DNA from: a virus
Length of the DNA: 38,364 nucleotides
IMG/VR virus record: IMGVR_UViG_3300036820_000044
Span: 1-38,364 of that record
Strand: one strand, 5' to 3'
Shown: piece after piece, positions 21,671 through 29,837 of the stretch
Layout of the letters: each line of letters opens with the position of its first letter
How positions within the stretch are numbered: position 1 is the stretch's first letter
Notes under the pieces: model-generated
The model's database searches: none
The model's input: the letters and a program-made list of their open reading frames with translations, nothing else
Told to the model about the DNA's origin: nothing
Made by a program: the position numbers and the translations under genes

Positions 21671-22089
21671 CAGCTAAGCGTGGTGGTCGTCGTGCCCAGC
21701 ACGTACCAAACGCCCTGATAGGCCATCAGCTCGATGGAATCGCCGGCGTTTGCAAAAGTGGCGATGTGCTTCGAGCCGTTCAGGCCGTTCGAGGGAGTGG
21801 TGACGGTGTGGCCGTGCGCCGTGATGCCCTGGATCTTGAGCACCTTGTAATCGTCCGTTGTGGCCGTGGGCGCGGCGAGCGTCATGGCCAGGGCGCCGGC
21901 GCCGTTCAGCACCACGTTTCCCTGCTTCTGCGTGATCGCTCCGGACGCGGTATACGCGGCGCCGGCCGAGCGAGCCTGCAGCGCGCCGATCGCGGAATCG
22001 ATCGCCGCGAGGTTTGCGGCCGCGTTCACGTCCGTCGATTCGCCGAAATCCGGGAGAAGAAGACCTGCGTTTGCCGTTTTGACGTTCAT
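21670..22089 (-). CDS. Putative virion surface protein, beta-rich (139 aa)
   Basis: ATG 22089 is selected by GGAGG 7 nt upstream. MNVKTANAGLLLPDFGESTD is followed by a segment of alternating strands (GAITQKQGNVVLNGAGALAM, TDDYKVLKIQGITAHGHTVT) and ends ELMAYQGVWYVLGTTTT, a form common in short phage head-decoration or tail-fibre-like proteins. No enzyme motif. It sits between the secreted propeller gene and the tail terminator gene; a virion role is inferred. Confidence 0.6.
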   Translation of the reverse strand: MNVKTANAGLLLPDFGESTDVNAAANLAAIDSAIGALQARSAGAAYTASGAITQKQGNVVLNGAGALAMTLAAPTATTDDYKVLKIQGITAHGHTVTTPSNGLNGSKHIATFANAGDSIELMAYQGVWYVLGTTTTTLS

Positions 22090-22124
22090 CGAAAATCCTC
22101 CGTTTGAAAAGTGTATGCGGGGCG

Positions 22125-23819
22125 TTAAGGGCCCACCACAAATGCGCCCGCCTGGTTTCCTAACGCGAGTGTCGGATTGACGACGCTTCCGCCGCTCCAG
22201 TTGTCGAGGGCCGCGTTGGCTGTCGAAGTAACGGGCACGACGAGGAGTCCCGCGCTTCCGCTGCTGATCGGCGAGGCCGAATCCACGCCGACCCCGATGA
22301 GGGTCCCATTCTGGAAAAGCGACAACGTGTCGCCGGCGACGCAAAAAATCAGAGCATCGCTGGCGTTGATCGTCATCGTTCCCGTCGCGGTAACGGGCTT
22401 GCTCACTCCAGACTTGACGGCCTGGAAAGTCCATGTGCCCGAGTGTCCGAGCCCGGACGAGCTGGTCCAATAGAATCTGTAAACCGAGGTAGAAGCACTA
22501 GCCCGCAGATCCAATCCCAGGTAGGAATTCGCGCTCGACGTGATGGCAACGGCCGCGGCCCACTGATCGGCTGGCCAGGTGATCGCGTTGTAGAAGCTGT
22601 CCGGATCTTCGCTCACGGCCGAACTTTCGAACGCGTCCGAGACGATCTGCCCGGTCGTCCACGTTCCGCCGGCGAAGCTCCCGGTTGCCACGGGGGTCCA
22701 GTTGCCACCGATGGGATTTGCATTCGCGCGGCTGAAGTTGTCCGTCGCGAGGTTCGAGAGATTTAGCCCGGGATCGCCTGAGAGCGGAATGTCCTGCACT
22801 CCTTCGTAGGTTTCGACAAGCTGCGTCAGGGTCATCGACGAAGCGATCGCGCAGTTGATCGTGTAGTTGTCTCCGGATCCACCATTCGTTGAAGCCGTGA
22901 AATAGAAATAGAGATTGCCCGTCGCTGCGACCATCGTCGGGTCCGCGACCTGGCCGATGGCTGAGTTCACGCCCTCGCTCGTTTGAGTTCGTGGCAGCGT
23001 GATGTTGCCGAGAGGCGTCCACGGGCCGGCAGCACTAGGTGCTGACCAGCGTAAGATGTCTGAAGGGAGATTGTTGATCGAGCCGGGGAAAGCCGCCTGC
23101 GTCGTCTGTGACCAGGCGAAGTACTCGCCGTTCACATTCTCGAAAAAAAGAGCTCCGCTTCCGATCCAGGAAGCGCCGTTCGCAAACGTGCCGCTATCGA
23201 AAGCTGCGACCGGATTTCCCGCGGACTTGGACCAATGGACCAGGTCGGTCGACGTCGCTTGCCCCACGTTGTAGGCGGGATTCGCCTGAGTGTTGATGCC
23301 CCAGTAGTAGCCGTACCAGGTTGCGCCGACTTGACCGGCGACGTCGAGCTGCCCGATGGAGTTCGAATCCCATCCGGAGGCGCTCGTCGATAGCGCGCTC
23401 GCCGTCTGTTGCGTCCAGCTGAGGCCGTCCGTCGACGTGTAGGTTTGGATCGCGGTCGCAAAGACTTCGGTCGAACAGTAGAGATAGTAGGTGCTGCCGT
23501 TCTTGAAGACTCGCGAGCCCCACCGAGCCGAGATGACGGGATTGCCGGTGTAGCGTGTCCAGGTAGTCCCGTTCGAGGACTCTGCGTAGTTGATCCCGAC
23601 AGGGGTATTCGCCGGCCCCGTCGTGAACCACATCTTGAAGCATGGATTGCTGACGATCACGCAGCCGGAGGATTCGTAGAGGACGTTTGGCTGCTCGGGG
23701 GCGTCGCCGCTGACCGCGGGAATAACGGTGCCCTGGTCAGACCACACGTTGAACGTGGCAGCGGGCAGAGCTGTTGCGCAGAGAAGGAACGCGAGCAGCG
23801 AAGTTGCGATTCGTCTCAC
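22125..23819 (-). CDS. Secreted beta-propeller glycosidase-like protein with lectin-like C-terminus (564 aa)
   Basis: GTG 23819 overlaps the stop of the upstream gene (GTGA). Residues 1-22 (MRRIATSLLAFLLCATALPA) form a clear signal peptide. Residues about 25-355 repeat a blade-like S-x-D/N-G-x-x-W pattern (SSNGTTWTRYTGNPV, STDGLSWTQQ, STDLVHWSKSAGNPV), matching five-bladed propellers of the GH43/GH32 type. Residues from about 360 (DNFSRANANPIGGNWTPV to WSGG) resemble a laminin-G/concanavalin-like domain. No catalytic residue can be fixed by eye. A signal peptide on a protein in the head-tail gene block is unusual; polysaccharide binding or cutting is the likely activity. Confidence 0.6.
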   Translation of the reverse strand: MRRIATSLLAFLLCATALPAATFNVWSDQGTVIPAVSGDAPEQPNVLYESSGCVIVSNPCFKMWFTTGPANTPVGINYAESSNGTTWTRYTGNPVISARWGSRVFKNGSTYYLYCSTEVFATAIQTYTSTDGLSWTQQTASALSTSASGWDSNSIGQLDVAGQVGATWYGYYWGINTQANPAYNVGQATSTDLVHWSKSAGNPVAAFDSGTFANGASWIGSGALFFENVNGEYFAWSQTTQAAFPGSINNLPSDILRWSAPSAAGPWTPLGNITLPRTQTSEGVNSAIGQVADPTMVAATGNLYFYFTASTNGGSGDNYTINCAIASSMTLTQLVETYEGVQDIPLSGDPGLNLSNLATDNFSRANANPIGGNWTPVATGSFAGGTWTTGQIVSDAFESSAVSEDPDSFYNAITWPADQWAAAVAITSSANSYLGLDLRASASTSVYRFYWTSSSGLGHSGTWTFQAVKSGVSKPVTATGTMTINASDALIFCVAGDTLSLFQNGTLIGVGVDSASPISSGSAGLLVVPVTSTANAALDNWSGGSVVNPTLALGNQAGAFVVGP

Positions 23820-24208
23820 CGGAGAACTCTCCAGTTCAGCGTGATCGCCGTCGGGCTGATCGAAACGCCCGTGTTGTTGCAAGCCCGGAAATTCACGCCG
23901 TTAGCCGAAGGAAATTTGACGATCGTGAGCATCGCCCCAGGTTCGTAGCCGACGGTGCTCGTCGGGTCGCTGTTGAAATCGGCCAGCATGTTGTCGGTAG
24001 TCTGCACGCCGCTTGCTGCGACCGTAACCGTCGTCGCGCATGCGCCGGACGCGATCGCCGACGTTCCAAGCGTCACGGTGCCACTCGCGATATCTCTTAC
24101 GCCGCCCGAGTTCCTGATCTGCGACGAATTCTGAGTATCGCTCGTTCCGGCGGCGAACAGAGCTAAGAGCGCGAGAACGAGCGCCGCGGTGACCGATCGC
24201 CTCGTCAT
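23816..24208 (-). CDS. Predicted exported small protein (130 aa)
   Basis: ATG 24208 overlaps the preceding stop (ATGA, 24205-24208). The N-terminus MTRRSVTAALVLALLALFAA plus GTSDTQNSS is a good signal peptide. The mature part is Gly/Thr/Ser/Ala-rich and strand-forming (ASGTVTLGTSAIASGACATT, PGAMLTIVKFPSANG, SISPTAITLNWRVL), with two Cys that could form a disulphide. It is coupled to the secreted propeller gene downstream (23816-23819). Function unknown. Confidence 0.65.
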   Translation of the reverse strand: MTRRSVTAALVLALLALFAAGTSDTQNSSQIRNSGGVRDIASGTVTLGTSAIASGACATTVTVAASGVQTTDNMLADFNSDPTSTVGYEPGAMLTIVKFPSANGVNFRACNNTGVSISPTAITLNWRVLR

Positions 24209-24510
24209 TGGCTGATCTCCGTCGCGCACACCGCTCCCCCTCCGGCCGGCGCGATCGCTTGGACGGGTCCGGTCCACCAGTCGCAGATGAAGCTACCGCC
24301 GGTGCCATCGTTCGCCGTGCCGCATGGCGCCAGCGCCACGTGATAGGCCGTGCCCGTCGGTGTTCGCCCGAGGCCCAGAAACACAGGTACCGTTCCCGTG
24401 TTGACGATGATCAGCTCGGTTCGACTAGGATTCGCGCCGAGGATCTGCTCGGCCGAGTTTCCGACCGCTTGCTGTGCTGGTGACGAACTCGTGAAAAGAT
24501 TGCGCGCCAT
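24205..24510 (-). CDS. Hypothetical virion-region protein (101 aa)
   Basis: MARNLFTSSSPAQQAVGNSA then EQILGANPSRTELIIVNTGT; two conserved-looking strands, GTAYHVALAPCGTAND and a Trp-rich SFICDWWTGPVQAIAPAGGG, ending CATEISQ. A bare beta domain of this kind occurs among phage head-decoration or capsid-associated genes and in membrane-less fibre parts; no family assignment is made. Lies between the head-tail joining gene and the exported protein genes. Confidence 0.6.
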   Translation of the reverse strand: MARNLFTSSSPAQQAVGNSAEQILGANPSRTELIIVNTGTVPVFLGLGRTPTGTAYHVALAPCGTANDGTGGSFICDWWTGPVQAIAPAGGGAVCATEISQ

Positions 24511-24522
24511 GTTCTTCGTCTC

Positions 24523-24837
24523 CTACGTGCTGCCCAGCCAGAGCTTCGTCAATCCGCCGTCGCCGATGCGAAAGCGTTGCCTCACGGTGAAATTCCGGGA
24601 TCCGATCGCCACGGCCTGGCCCATGGCTGCGGCCGGAAAATCCGTCGTCCGCACAGTGACCGTGGTCGCTAAGACGACCACTTCGCCGCGATCGGCATCC
24701 TGGACGACAATCTCGTCCGCTTCGTCGAGCAGCCCGATCCCGTTCACCGCGCCCACGGTGATCGCGATTCCCATGTCTGCAAGCATGGTGGGAATGTCGG
24801 AATCACCGAAGGCGGGTGCGGTCGATGGAATCGGCAT
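24523..24837 (-). CDS. Head-tail joining protein candidate (104 aa)
   Basis: MPIPSTAPAFGDSDIPTMLA then DMGIAITVG, followed by IVVQDADRGEVVVLATTVTVRTT and a late FTVRQRFRIGDGGLTKLWLG. Small beta-barrel proteins with this D...RG...V..TTVTVRT pattern are gpFII-type head-tail joining proteins, which seal the head-tail interface in lambda-like phages. Position after the capsid and before the tail genes agrees. Confidence 0.65.
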   Translation of the reverse strand: MPIPSTAPAFGDSDIPTMLADMGIAITVGAVNGIGLLDEADEIVVQDADRGEVVVLATTVTVRTTDFPAAAMGQAVAIGSRNFTVRQRFRIGDGGLTKLWLGST

Positions 24838-24872
24838 AAGTACGCTGCGATCGCGACGTCGTTACAGCTCTG

Positions 24873-25184
24873 CTATCGGCCGGACTTCGCCTTCGGCTTC
24901 TCGTCCGCAGTTGGCGCGGCATCGACGGCCGGCTTCGCCGGCGCATCGCTCACCTTGCGCGGTTCGGGATCGTTGTGGTGCGGCGTCGCAACCGTGACGC
25001 CCAGCCGATTTTCCGCGCTGACTTCTGCAGCGTGATCTTCGTGATATTCGGCCGAGCCCGCGCCCACGAGCTCGTGGGCCAGCGGCGCCGGGCATTCGTA
25101 CACCGAGCCCTTCTCGGCGTGCTTTCCGCCCATGATGATCGATCTCTTCAGCCGGATCTTGCGAACGGGATTCTGCTTTGCCAT
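24873..25184 (-). CDS. Hypothetical head-region protein (103 aa)
   Basis: ATG 25184 (MAKQNPVRKIRLKRSIIMGG) is preferred to the upstream start at 25208. The N-terminal 50 residues look folded (HAEKGSVYECPAPLAHELVG), the C-terminal half is Pro/Ala/Lys-rich and probably disordered (SDAPAKPAVDAAPTADEKPK). The KRSIIMGGKHAEKGSVYE segment is found in several phage head-tail region proteins of unknown function. Sits just after the capsid gene. Confidence 0.6.
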   Translation of the reverse strand: MAKQNPVRKIRLKRSIIMGGKHAEKGSVYECPAPLAHELVGAGSAEYHEDHAAEVSAENRLGVTVATPHHNDPEPRKVSDAPAKPAVDAAPTADEKPKAKSGR

Positions 25185-25221
25185 TTGCGTTGACCTCGAG
25201 AGCTGCATGCCCGATTCGGAC

Positions 25222-25256
25222 GGGGCGCCGCAGGTTCGGGGGATGCGCGGCGCCCC
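25222..25256 (-). terminator. GC-rich hairpin after the capsid gene
   Basis: GGGGCGCCGC (25222-25231) and GCGGCGCCCC (25247-25256) form a perfect 10-bp stem with a 15-nt loop, about 50 nt after the capsid stop. There is no U-tract, so it may be a partial terminator or a 3' stabiliser of the capsid message. Confidence 0.45.
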
Positions 25257-25308
25257 TGCTTCATCGGGGAGATGCCCGCACGCTAGGCGGCGCGCGGGGC
25301 GGTGAAAA

Positions 25309-27981
25309 CTAGGCGATGTTGTACTTCGAGACGACGAACGCCACCGGATAGCGCAGGACGATGTCGACCAGCATGAAGGTGGTCAACTCGATCATGCCCT
25401 GCTTTTTCAGGCGGTAGGGATCGACGATGAATTCGAAGCCCGATCCCCACATGTTGATCAGCAGCGTTTCGAAGACGCCGCGGATCAGCACGTGCAAGTT
25501 CGATCCGCTGCCTTCTGTCTCGTTCGAGGGCACCTGGTTGGTCGAGCGGGCTTCGTAGCCGTCGACGGTGTCGTCGTCGGCCCAGATCGGCAGCCCAATC
25601 GTATTGCCCAACCGCGCGGTGCGCTTCAGGCGCGATTTGATGCCCGGCGTGGTGAGCCATCCGCCTTCGCCGAGCTGGTCGGCATTGGCGGTTTCGAGCA
25701 GCTCCGTCATGTTCACGATGTCGTTCCAATCGGGAGATGCGCCGTTGCCGGCATCGTTCTCGTTCGTGAAGCTCTGCACGCCGCTGGTGGCCATGATCCC
25801 GGTGGGCTGATTCGATCCGCCGCCCTGGATGGCGACGCTATCGACGGCCAGCGCGAGATCGCGGGCCAGATCTTCGCGGACGAGAGTGTCCACGTCGATC
25901 ACGGCCTGCGCGAGCAATTGCCGCGAATAGCTCGAGGAAGACTGGTAGGTCTTCGGCGAGCTCGTGATGGCGCCCAGCGTCAGGTTCGAATCGGCGACGT
26001 CGGAGCCGGGATTTTCCGTCACCCACGAACCGGTTGCCCGGCCCGTCTGTTTCGGGAAACTCACGTTGTCGCGGAGTCCCGCGATCGTGCGCGCACCCAG
26101 TTCCTTCACCCGCATGCGGTTGTAGAGATACTGGATGAATTCGCCCGGCTCGGTGAAGACGAGCGATTGCCCCACGGTCGAGCCGCCGGTGTAGAGGCCG
26201 GTGCGCTTGTTCGGCACGATCGTCGCTTCGCGCTGCTGAGGTACGAGCTGCGGAAATCGCTTCGCCAGCTCGGGTGTGACCGAGTGGCGGATCGACCAGG
26301 GCATGAAGACGCTGCCGCCCTGCACGGTGCGCCCCGCCTTCACGGCGAGCGAGCGTAGCGTGTCAGAGATTTCCATCTCCATGCAGTTTTCGGCCTTGCG
26401 GCCGTCCGCCCGGTCCGCCGCGGCCAGGATCAGGCGCGCGACGTTGTATTCCTTCTGCTCGCGATCGTTCAGATCGAAGTGCTCGGTTTCGGCCGCCGGC
26501 GTGTCCAGTGGCTTCGAACCCCGCTTCGCCACTTCGGCGAGAATCTCGCGCGAGGCTTGGTCGACCGTCTTCCCTTCCTCGACCATCTTCGCGATGCGTT
26601 CGTGATCAATGCCGTGCAGCCTGCCGAGCCTGAAGATCTCGGCAGCAGCCGCTTGGGCGTCTTTTACTTGCGTTTCCACGGTGACCTGCCTTTCAGCCTC
26701 GCTCGAGGCGGGCTGTTCTGCTGAAGTCGGGGCGCCTGGCGGCGCGGCCGGAGTAATGCGAAGTTCTCGAATTGCCTGGTCGACGGCGTCCTTCACCGTC
26801 TTTGCGTCGAGCGAAATCGTCACCTGCGATGCCGGCGCGGAGCGTGTCACGATGACGGGATAGAGGCGCTCGTTCGATTCGCTGCGGCCCACGCCGACGG
26901 TAGGATCCGCCGGCACCCCCACGGAGCTCGCTTCCATTGGCGTCCAGCTCGAGGCGCGGTAGGTATCGCCCTTTTCCTTCGACGATTCCTCGAGCTTGTA
27001 TTCCTTCACCGCGTAGCCAACGGAAATGAATTTGCGGATGCCGTCGCGCATGTCGCGCTTCACGGCCTGCGCTGGCGCATTCGCGCTGAAGCGCACCACG
27101 CCGCGCAGCTTCTTGTCCGCCACGCGAAGGCCCTCGACGATGCCCACGATCGCGCGCATGTCGTGCGAATCGAGGAAGCTCAACCCCAGCTTCGCGCGCG
27201 ACAGATCGACGGATTCCGGCGAGTGATCGAGGATCTCGCGGCCGAACCAACGCTCGACCGGATACTCCGAGCTGATGCTGATAGCGAAAGTGTTGCGGGC
27301 CTTCTTCTTTTTCTTTTTCCCCTTGCCCTCGGCCTCGGTCTCCTGATTGTTCTCATCGTCACCGCGGGGCTTGTCCGGATCGTCGAGAGGTTCATCCGCG
27401 CCCAGGTCATCGTCGCCCTCTTCGCCATCGCTGTCGTCGACGTCCTTGATCTCGTCCGGCTCGAGCGGGTCGCAGTCGCGCTTGCCTGCTGCGCGCACGA
27501 TGCGCACGGGCCGCATTTCCTCGATCTGGAAGTTGCGCGATAGCATCGGCAGCTCGTCGAGCGATTCAAGCTCTCCGTCGCGTGCCTCTGCGCAGTTCGG
27601 CTCGTCCCAGGCGATCGCGGGATCGTCCGATTCGGGATCCGCGGCCTGTTTGCGCGCGAGCCGATCGGCGCGCACCCGCATCTGGCGCTGCAGCTCGACG
27701 ATCGAGCTCTTCTTGCCGTCCTCTTCGCTCGATATCTCGATGCCGTACTTCTTAGCCGCAGCCACGATCCGGTCCCAGGCCTTTTCCTTCTCGGCCTTGT
27801 TGGGCATGTCCGTGCTGTCGTAGCGCGCGATCGCATTGCGGATGTGCCGCTTCGTTTTGGCGTCGCTTTTGAATTCGATCGGTAGCTTCCAGGTAGATTT
27901 TTTCTTTTCGTCGCCCACATAGGCGAATGCGCTCGAGGCGAGGTCCTCGCCGGCTACGCGCTTGGTGTTTTTCTCGGCCAT
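25309..27981 (-). CDS. DUF6582 - prohead protease - major capsid fusion (890 aa)
   Basis: Three parts in one frame. Residues about 28-85 (KSTWKLPIEFKSDAKTKRHI...) match DUF6582. After a strongly acidic then Lys-rich linker (about 170-228), residues 230-370 look like an S78 (HK97-type) prohead protease: SFLDSHDMRAIVG with candidate His273, and GIRKFISVGYAV with candidate Ser320. From about residue 490 a HK97-fold capsid follows (EYNVARLILAAADRAD..., TVGQSLVFTEPGEFIQYLYN, IQGGGSNQPTGIMATSGVQS, DPYRLKKQGMIELTTFML). The protease would cut itself off and mature the capsid. Fusions of protease to capsid are known; an extra N-terminal DUF6582 is less usual. Portal stop overlaps its ATG. Confidence 0.85.
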   Translation of the reverse strand: MAEKNTKRVAGEDLASSAFAYVGDEKKKSTWKLPIEFKSDAKTKRHIRNAIARYDSTDMPNKAEKEKAWDRIVAAAKKYGIEISSEEDGKKSSIVELQRQMRVRADRLARKQAADPESDDPAIAWDEPNCAEARDGELESLDELPMLSRNFQIEEMRPVRIVRAAGKRDCDPLEPDEIKDVDDSDGEEGDDDLGADEPLDDPDKPRGDDENNQETEAEGKGKKKKKKARNTFAISISSEYPVERWFGREILDHSPESVDLSRAKLGLSFLDSHDMRAIVGIVEGLRVADKKLRGVVRFSANAPAQAVKRDMRDGIRKFISVGYAVKEYKLEESSKEKGDTYRASSWTPMEASSVGVPADPTVGVGRSESNERLYPVIVTRSAPASQVTISLDAKTVKDAVDQAIRELRITPAAPPGAPTSAEQPASSEAERQVTVETQVKDAQAAAAEIFRLGRLHGIDHERIAKMVEEGKTVDQASREILAEVAKRGSKPLDTPAAETEHFDLNDREQKEYNVARLILAAADRADGRKAENCMEMEISDTLRSLAVKAGRTVQGGSVFMPWSIRHSVTPELAKRFPQLVPQQREATIVPNKRTGLYTGGSTVGQSLVFTEPGEFIQYLYNRMRVKELGARTIAGLRDNVSFPKQTGRATGSWVTENPGSDVADSNLTLGAITSSPKTYQSSSSYSRQLLAQAVIDVDTLVREDLARDLALAVDSVAIQGGGSNQPTGIMATSGVQSFTNENDAGNGASPDWNDIVNMTELLETANADQLGEGGWLTTPGIKSRLKRTARLGNTIGLPIWADDDTVDGYEARSTNQVPSNETEGSGSNLHVLIRGVFETLLINMWGSGFEFIVDPYRLKKQGMIELTTFMLVDIVLRYPVAFVVSKYNIA

Positions 27982-29582
27982 CAGCGTCTTCCTAGAATTG
28001 CGAGTTTGCGGCCGCCGGCCTCAGCCTCGACTGTGGGTTCCGGCGTTACCGATTCCTCGTCCGAAGGCGTCTCTTTCTCGTTCGGCCCTTTGTCAACCGT
28101 GGGCGCCTTCGCGTCGACCGTGAATTCCAGGCCGTACTGCTCGGCCAGGTCCTTCTCGCGCTTGATCTGCTCGAACACTTCCTCGACGTCGCCGCCCTCC
28201 TCGCCGATCACGCGATCGCGCGTCCGGAGGCCGGCGCCGATGCCCAGGATCGAGGCCTGCACGTCCTTGAGCGGGTCCACCCAGGGCCAGCCCCGGGGCT
28301 CCCACTTGCCCTCGAGGAAGCGGCTCGGATCGCGCGAATCGAGCACGAGCTCGCCGGATAGGAGCGCCATCGAGAGCCAACCCTTGAAAGTCGGCTCCAT
28401 CAAGTTCTCTTTCATGAAGCTCTGGCAGATCTTCCACTGGTCGCGCTCGATCAGCAGGCCCGAGCGCATGCTCGAATAGTTCACGCCCTCGAGATCGGCA
28501 GCGAGCGCGTTGTAGGAAACCCCCATGCTGCCGGCGATGAAGCGTAGGTTGGCCTTGAGGAAGTTCTGGAAAGCGTTCGGAGGGTGCTGCGGGTCCCACG
28601 ACTCGAGCTTTAGCCCAGGCGGAATCGTGTCAAACGTTCCGGGATTCGCGTCGACCCGGTAGTGTGCGTCGTCGTTCTCGGCTTCGTAGGAGGCGGAATC
28701 GGTGTGCGAAAAGAATCCCAGCTTCGCGGCCGCCACGCGCGCGGCCACGAGCTCCGCCTCGAGGTAGCCGCCGAGCATGCGCATCTCGAGCATGCAGCTC
28801 GAGAACCATGGAATTCCCCGCGTCTGCTGCACGCGCAGCGGATCGTAGAGATGCAGGATGTATTCGGCTTTGATGCGCTCGCGCAGCAGCGAGCCGCCGA
28901 GGTCGGAGGGGTGCGCCGGGTTGACGTGGTAGGCGACCGGCCGGCCCCACACGTCGACCTCGACGCCCATCCGGATTTCATTGTCGCTGTGATTGCCGCG
29001 CCGCCCGGGCGATGGCCACCGGCTGAACAAGTGGTCGACTTGGTCCGCGTCGATCAGCTGCAGCGCGAAGCGATATTTGTTGTCAAAGCCCGGCACCATG
29101 CGCACGAACGCTTCACCGTCCGTCGCCACCGTCTGCAGCACGAGGTTCTCCGTGGCGCGCAGGCTCAGCTTGCCGTCGACGGTGCAGTTGCCGCGGCATG
29201 ACCACTCTTTCCAGGCCTTCTCGATCTTCTGGTTGAACTGCCGATTCAGCTGGTCGTTGTTGTTGCGCACGAGCGGCTGGTAACCGATTCCCCGCTCTCC
29301 GAGCACGTTCGCGACGAGAATCTTGAGGTAGCTTCTCGCGATCGCATTGTTGCGGGCGAGCTCGCGGGCGCGGCCGCGCAGGATTCGCAGGTTGCCCTTG
29401 ATCTCCTGGTCGGCCGAAAGAATCGGCGCGTTCACCCAGTCCTGGGTGAGGCGCGAGGCAAGCGATCCGTTGAAGAGCGTCAGGTTGCGTTTGCCCGAAG
29501 ATCCCGAGCTCGCGCCAAACCACGTGGCTATGCGATCGCGCATGCCTGAGAACCATGTCGCGGAATGGTGAGTGCGCTTCAT
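27981..29582 (-). CDS. Portal protein, lambda type (533 aa)
   Basis: Forms the ring through which DNA enters and leaves the head. ATG 29582 overlaps the previous stop (29579-29582), and the extra 38 upstream residues in the longer frame do not look like protein. The sequence has the lambda-B-type pattern: ARELARNNAIARSYLKILVA, GIGYQPLVRNN, KAWKEWSCRGNCTVDGKLSL, TDGEAFVRMVPG, YDPLRVQQTRGIPWFSSCML and SYNALAADLEGVNYSSMRSG. The C-terminus is acidic and disordered. Position between terminase and capsid fits. Confidence 0.9.
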   Translation of the reverse strand: MKRTHHSATWFSGMRDRIATWFGASSGSSGKRNLTLFNGSLASRLTQDWVNAPILSADQEIKGNLRILRGRARELARNNAIARSYLKILVANVLGERGIGYQPLVRNNNDQLNRQFNQKIEKAWKEWSCRGNCTVDGKLSLRATENLVLQTVATDGEAFVRMVPGFDNKYRFALQLIDADQVDHLFSRWPSPGRRGNHSDNEIRMGVEVDVWGRPVAYHVNPAHPSDLGGSLLRERIKAEYILHLYDPLRVQQTRGIPWFSSCMLEMRMLGGYLEAELVAARVAAAKLGFFSHTDSASYEAENDDAHYRVDANPGTFDTIPPGLKLESWDPQHPPNAFQNFLKANLRFIAGSMGVSYNALAADLEGVNYSSMRSGLLIERDQWKICQSFMKENLMEPTFKGWLSMALLSGELVLDSRDPSRFLEGKWEPRGWPWVDPLKDVQASILGIGAGLRTRDRVIGEEGGDVEEVFEQIKREKDLAEQYGLEFTVDAKAPTVDKGPNEKETPSDEESVTPEPTVEAEAGGRKLAILGRR

Positions 29583-29836
29583 GCCGCTTGCTCCGCGCGC
29601 GACGCGGTCTTCTCGGATCGCCAGACGAAATTGAACTGATCCGCCGCAATTTGGACCATCGAGTACTCGTGTTCTGGATGGAGCTGCTCGATCCACTCCG
29701 CGACTTTCTCAAGCAGATCGTCAATGCCCTTTTCGGTGAAAAAACAATGAGGCGACGCCCTGAACACTTTCCGCCCGAAGCCGCGGTTGTGCGGGGCGAA
29801 GATCTTCACGTGGACGCAGCGTATAGATTTCGCCAT
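29579..29836 (-). CDS. Hypothetical head-region protein (85 aa)
   Basis: MAKSIRCVHVKIFAPHNRGF... with a helical part (IDDLLEKVAEWIEQLHPEHE) and YSMVQIAADQFNFVWRSEKT, an alpha-beta sequence with no family recognised. It starts 1 nt after the upstream gene and ends on the portal ATG (ATGA), so it is coupled to portal translation. Function unknown. Confidence 0.7.
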   Translation of the reverse strand: MAKSIRCVHVKIFAPHNRGFGRKVFRASPHCFFTEKGIDDLLEKVAEWIEQLHPEHEYSMVQIAADQFNFVWRSEKTASRAEQAA

Positions 29837-29837
29837 T

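Noticed and set aside
20705-21718. Plus-strand frame of 337 codons
   Set aside because: Lies over the tail tube and terminator genes and is very Arg/Glu/Gly-rich, as expected for an antisense shadow in GC-rich DNA.
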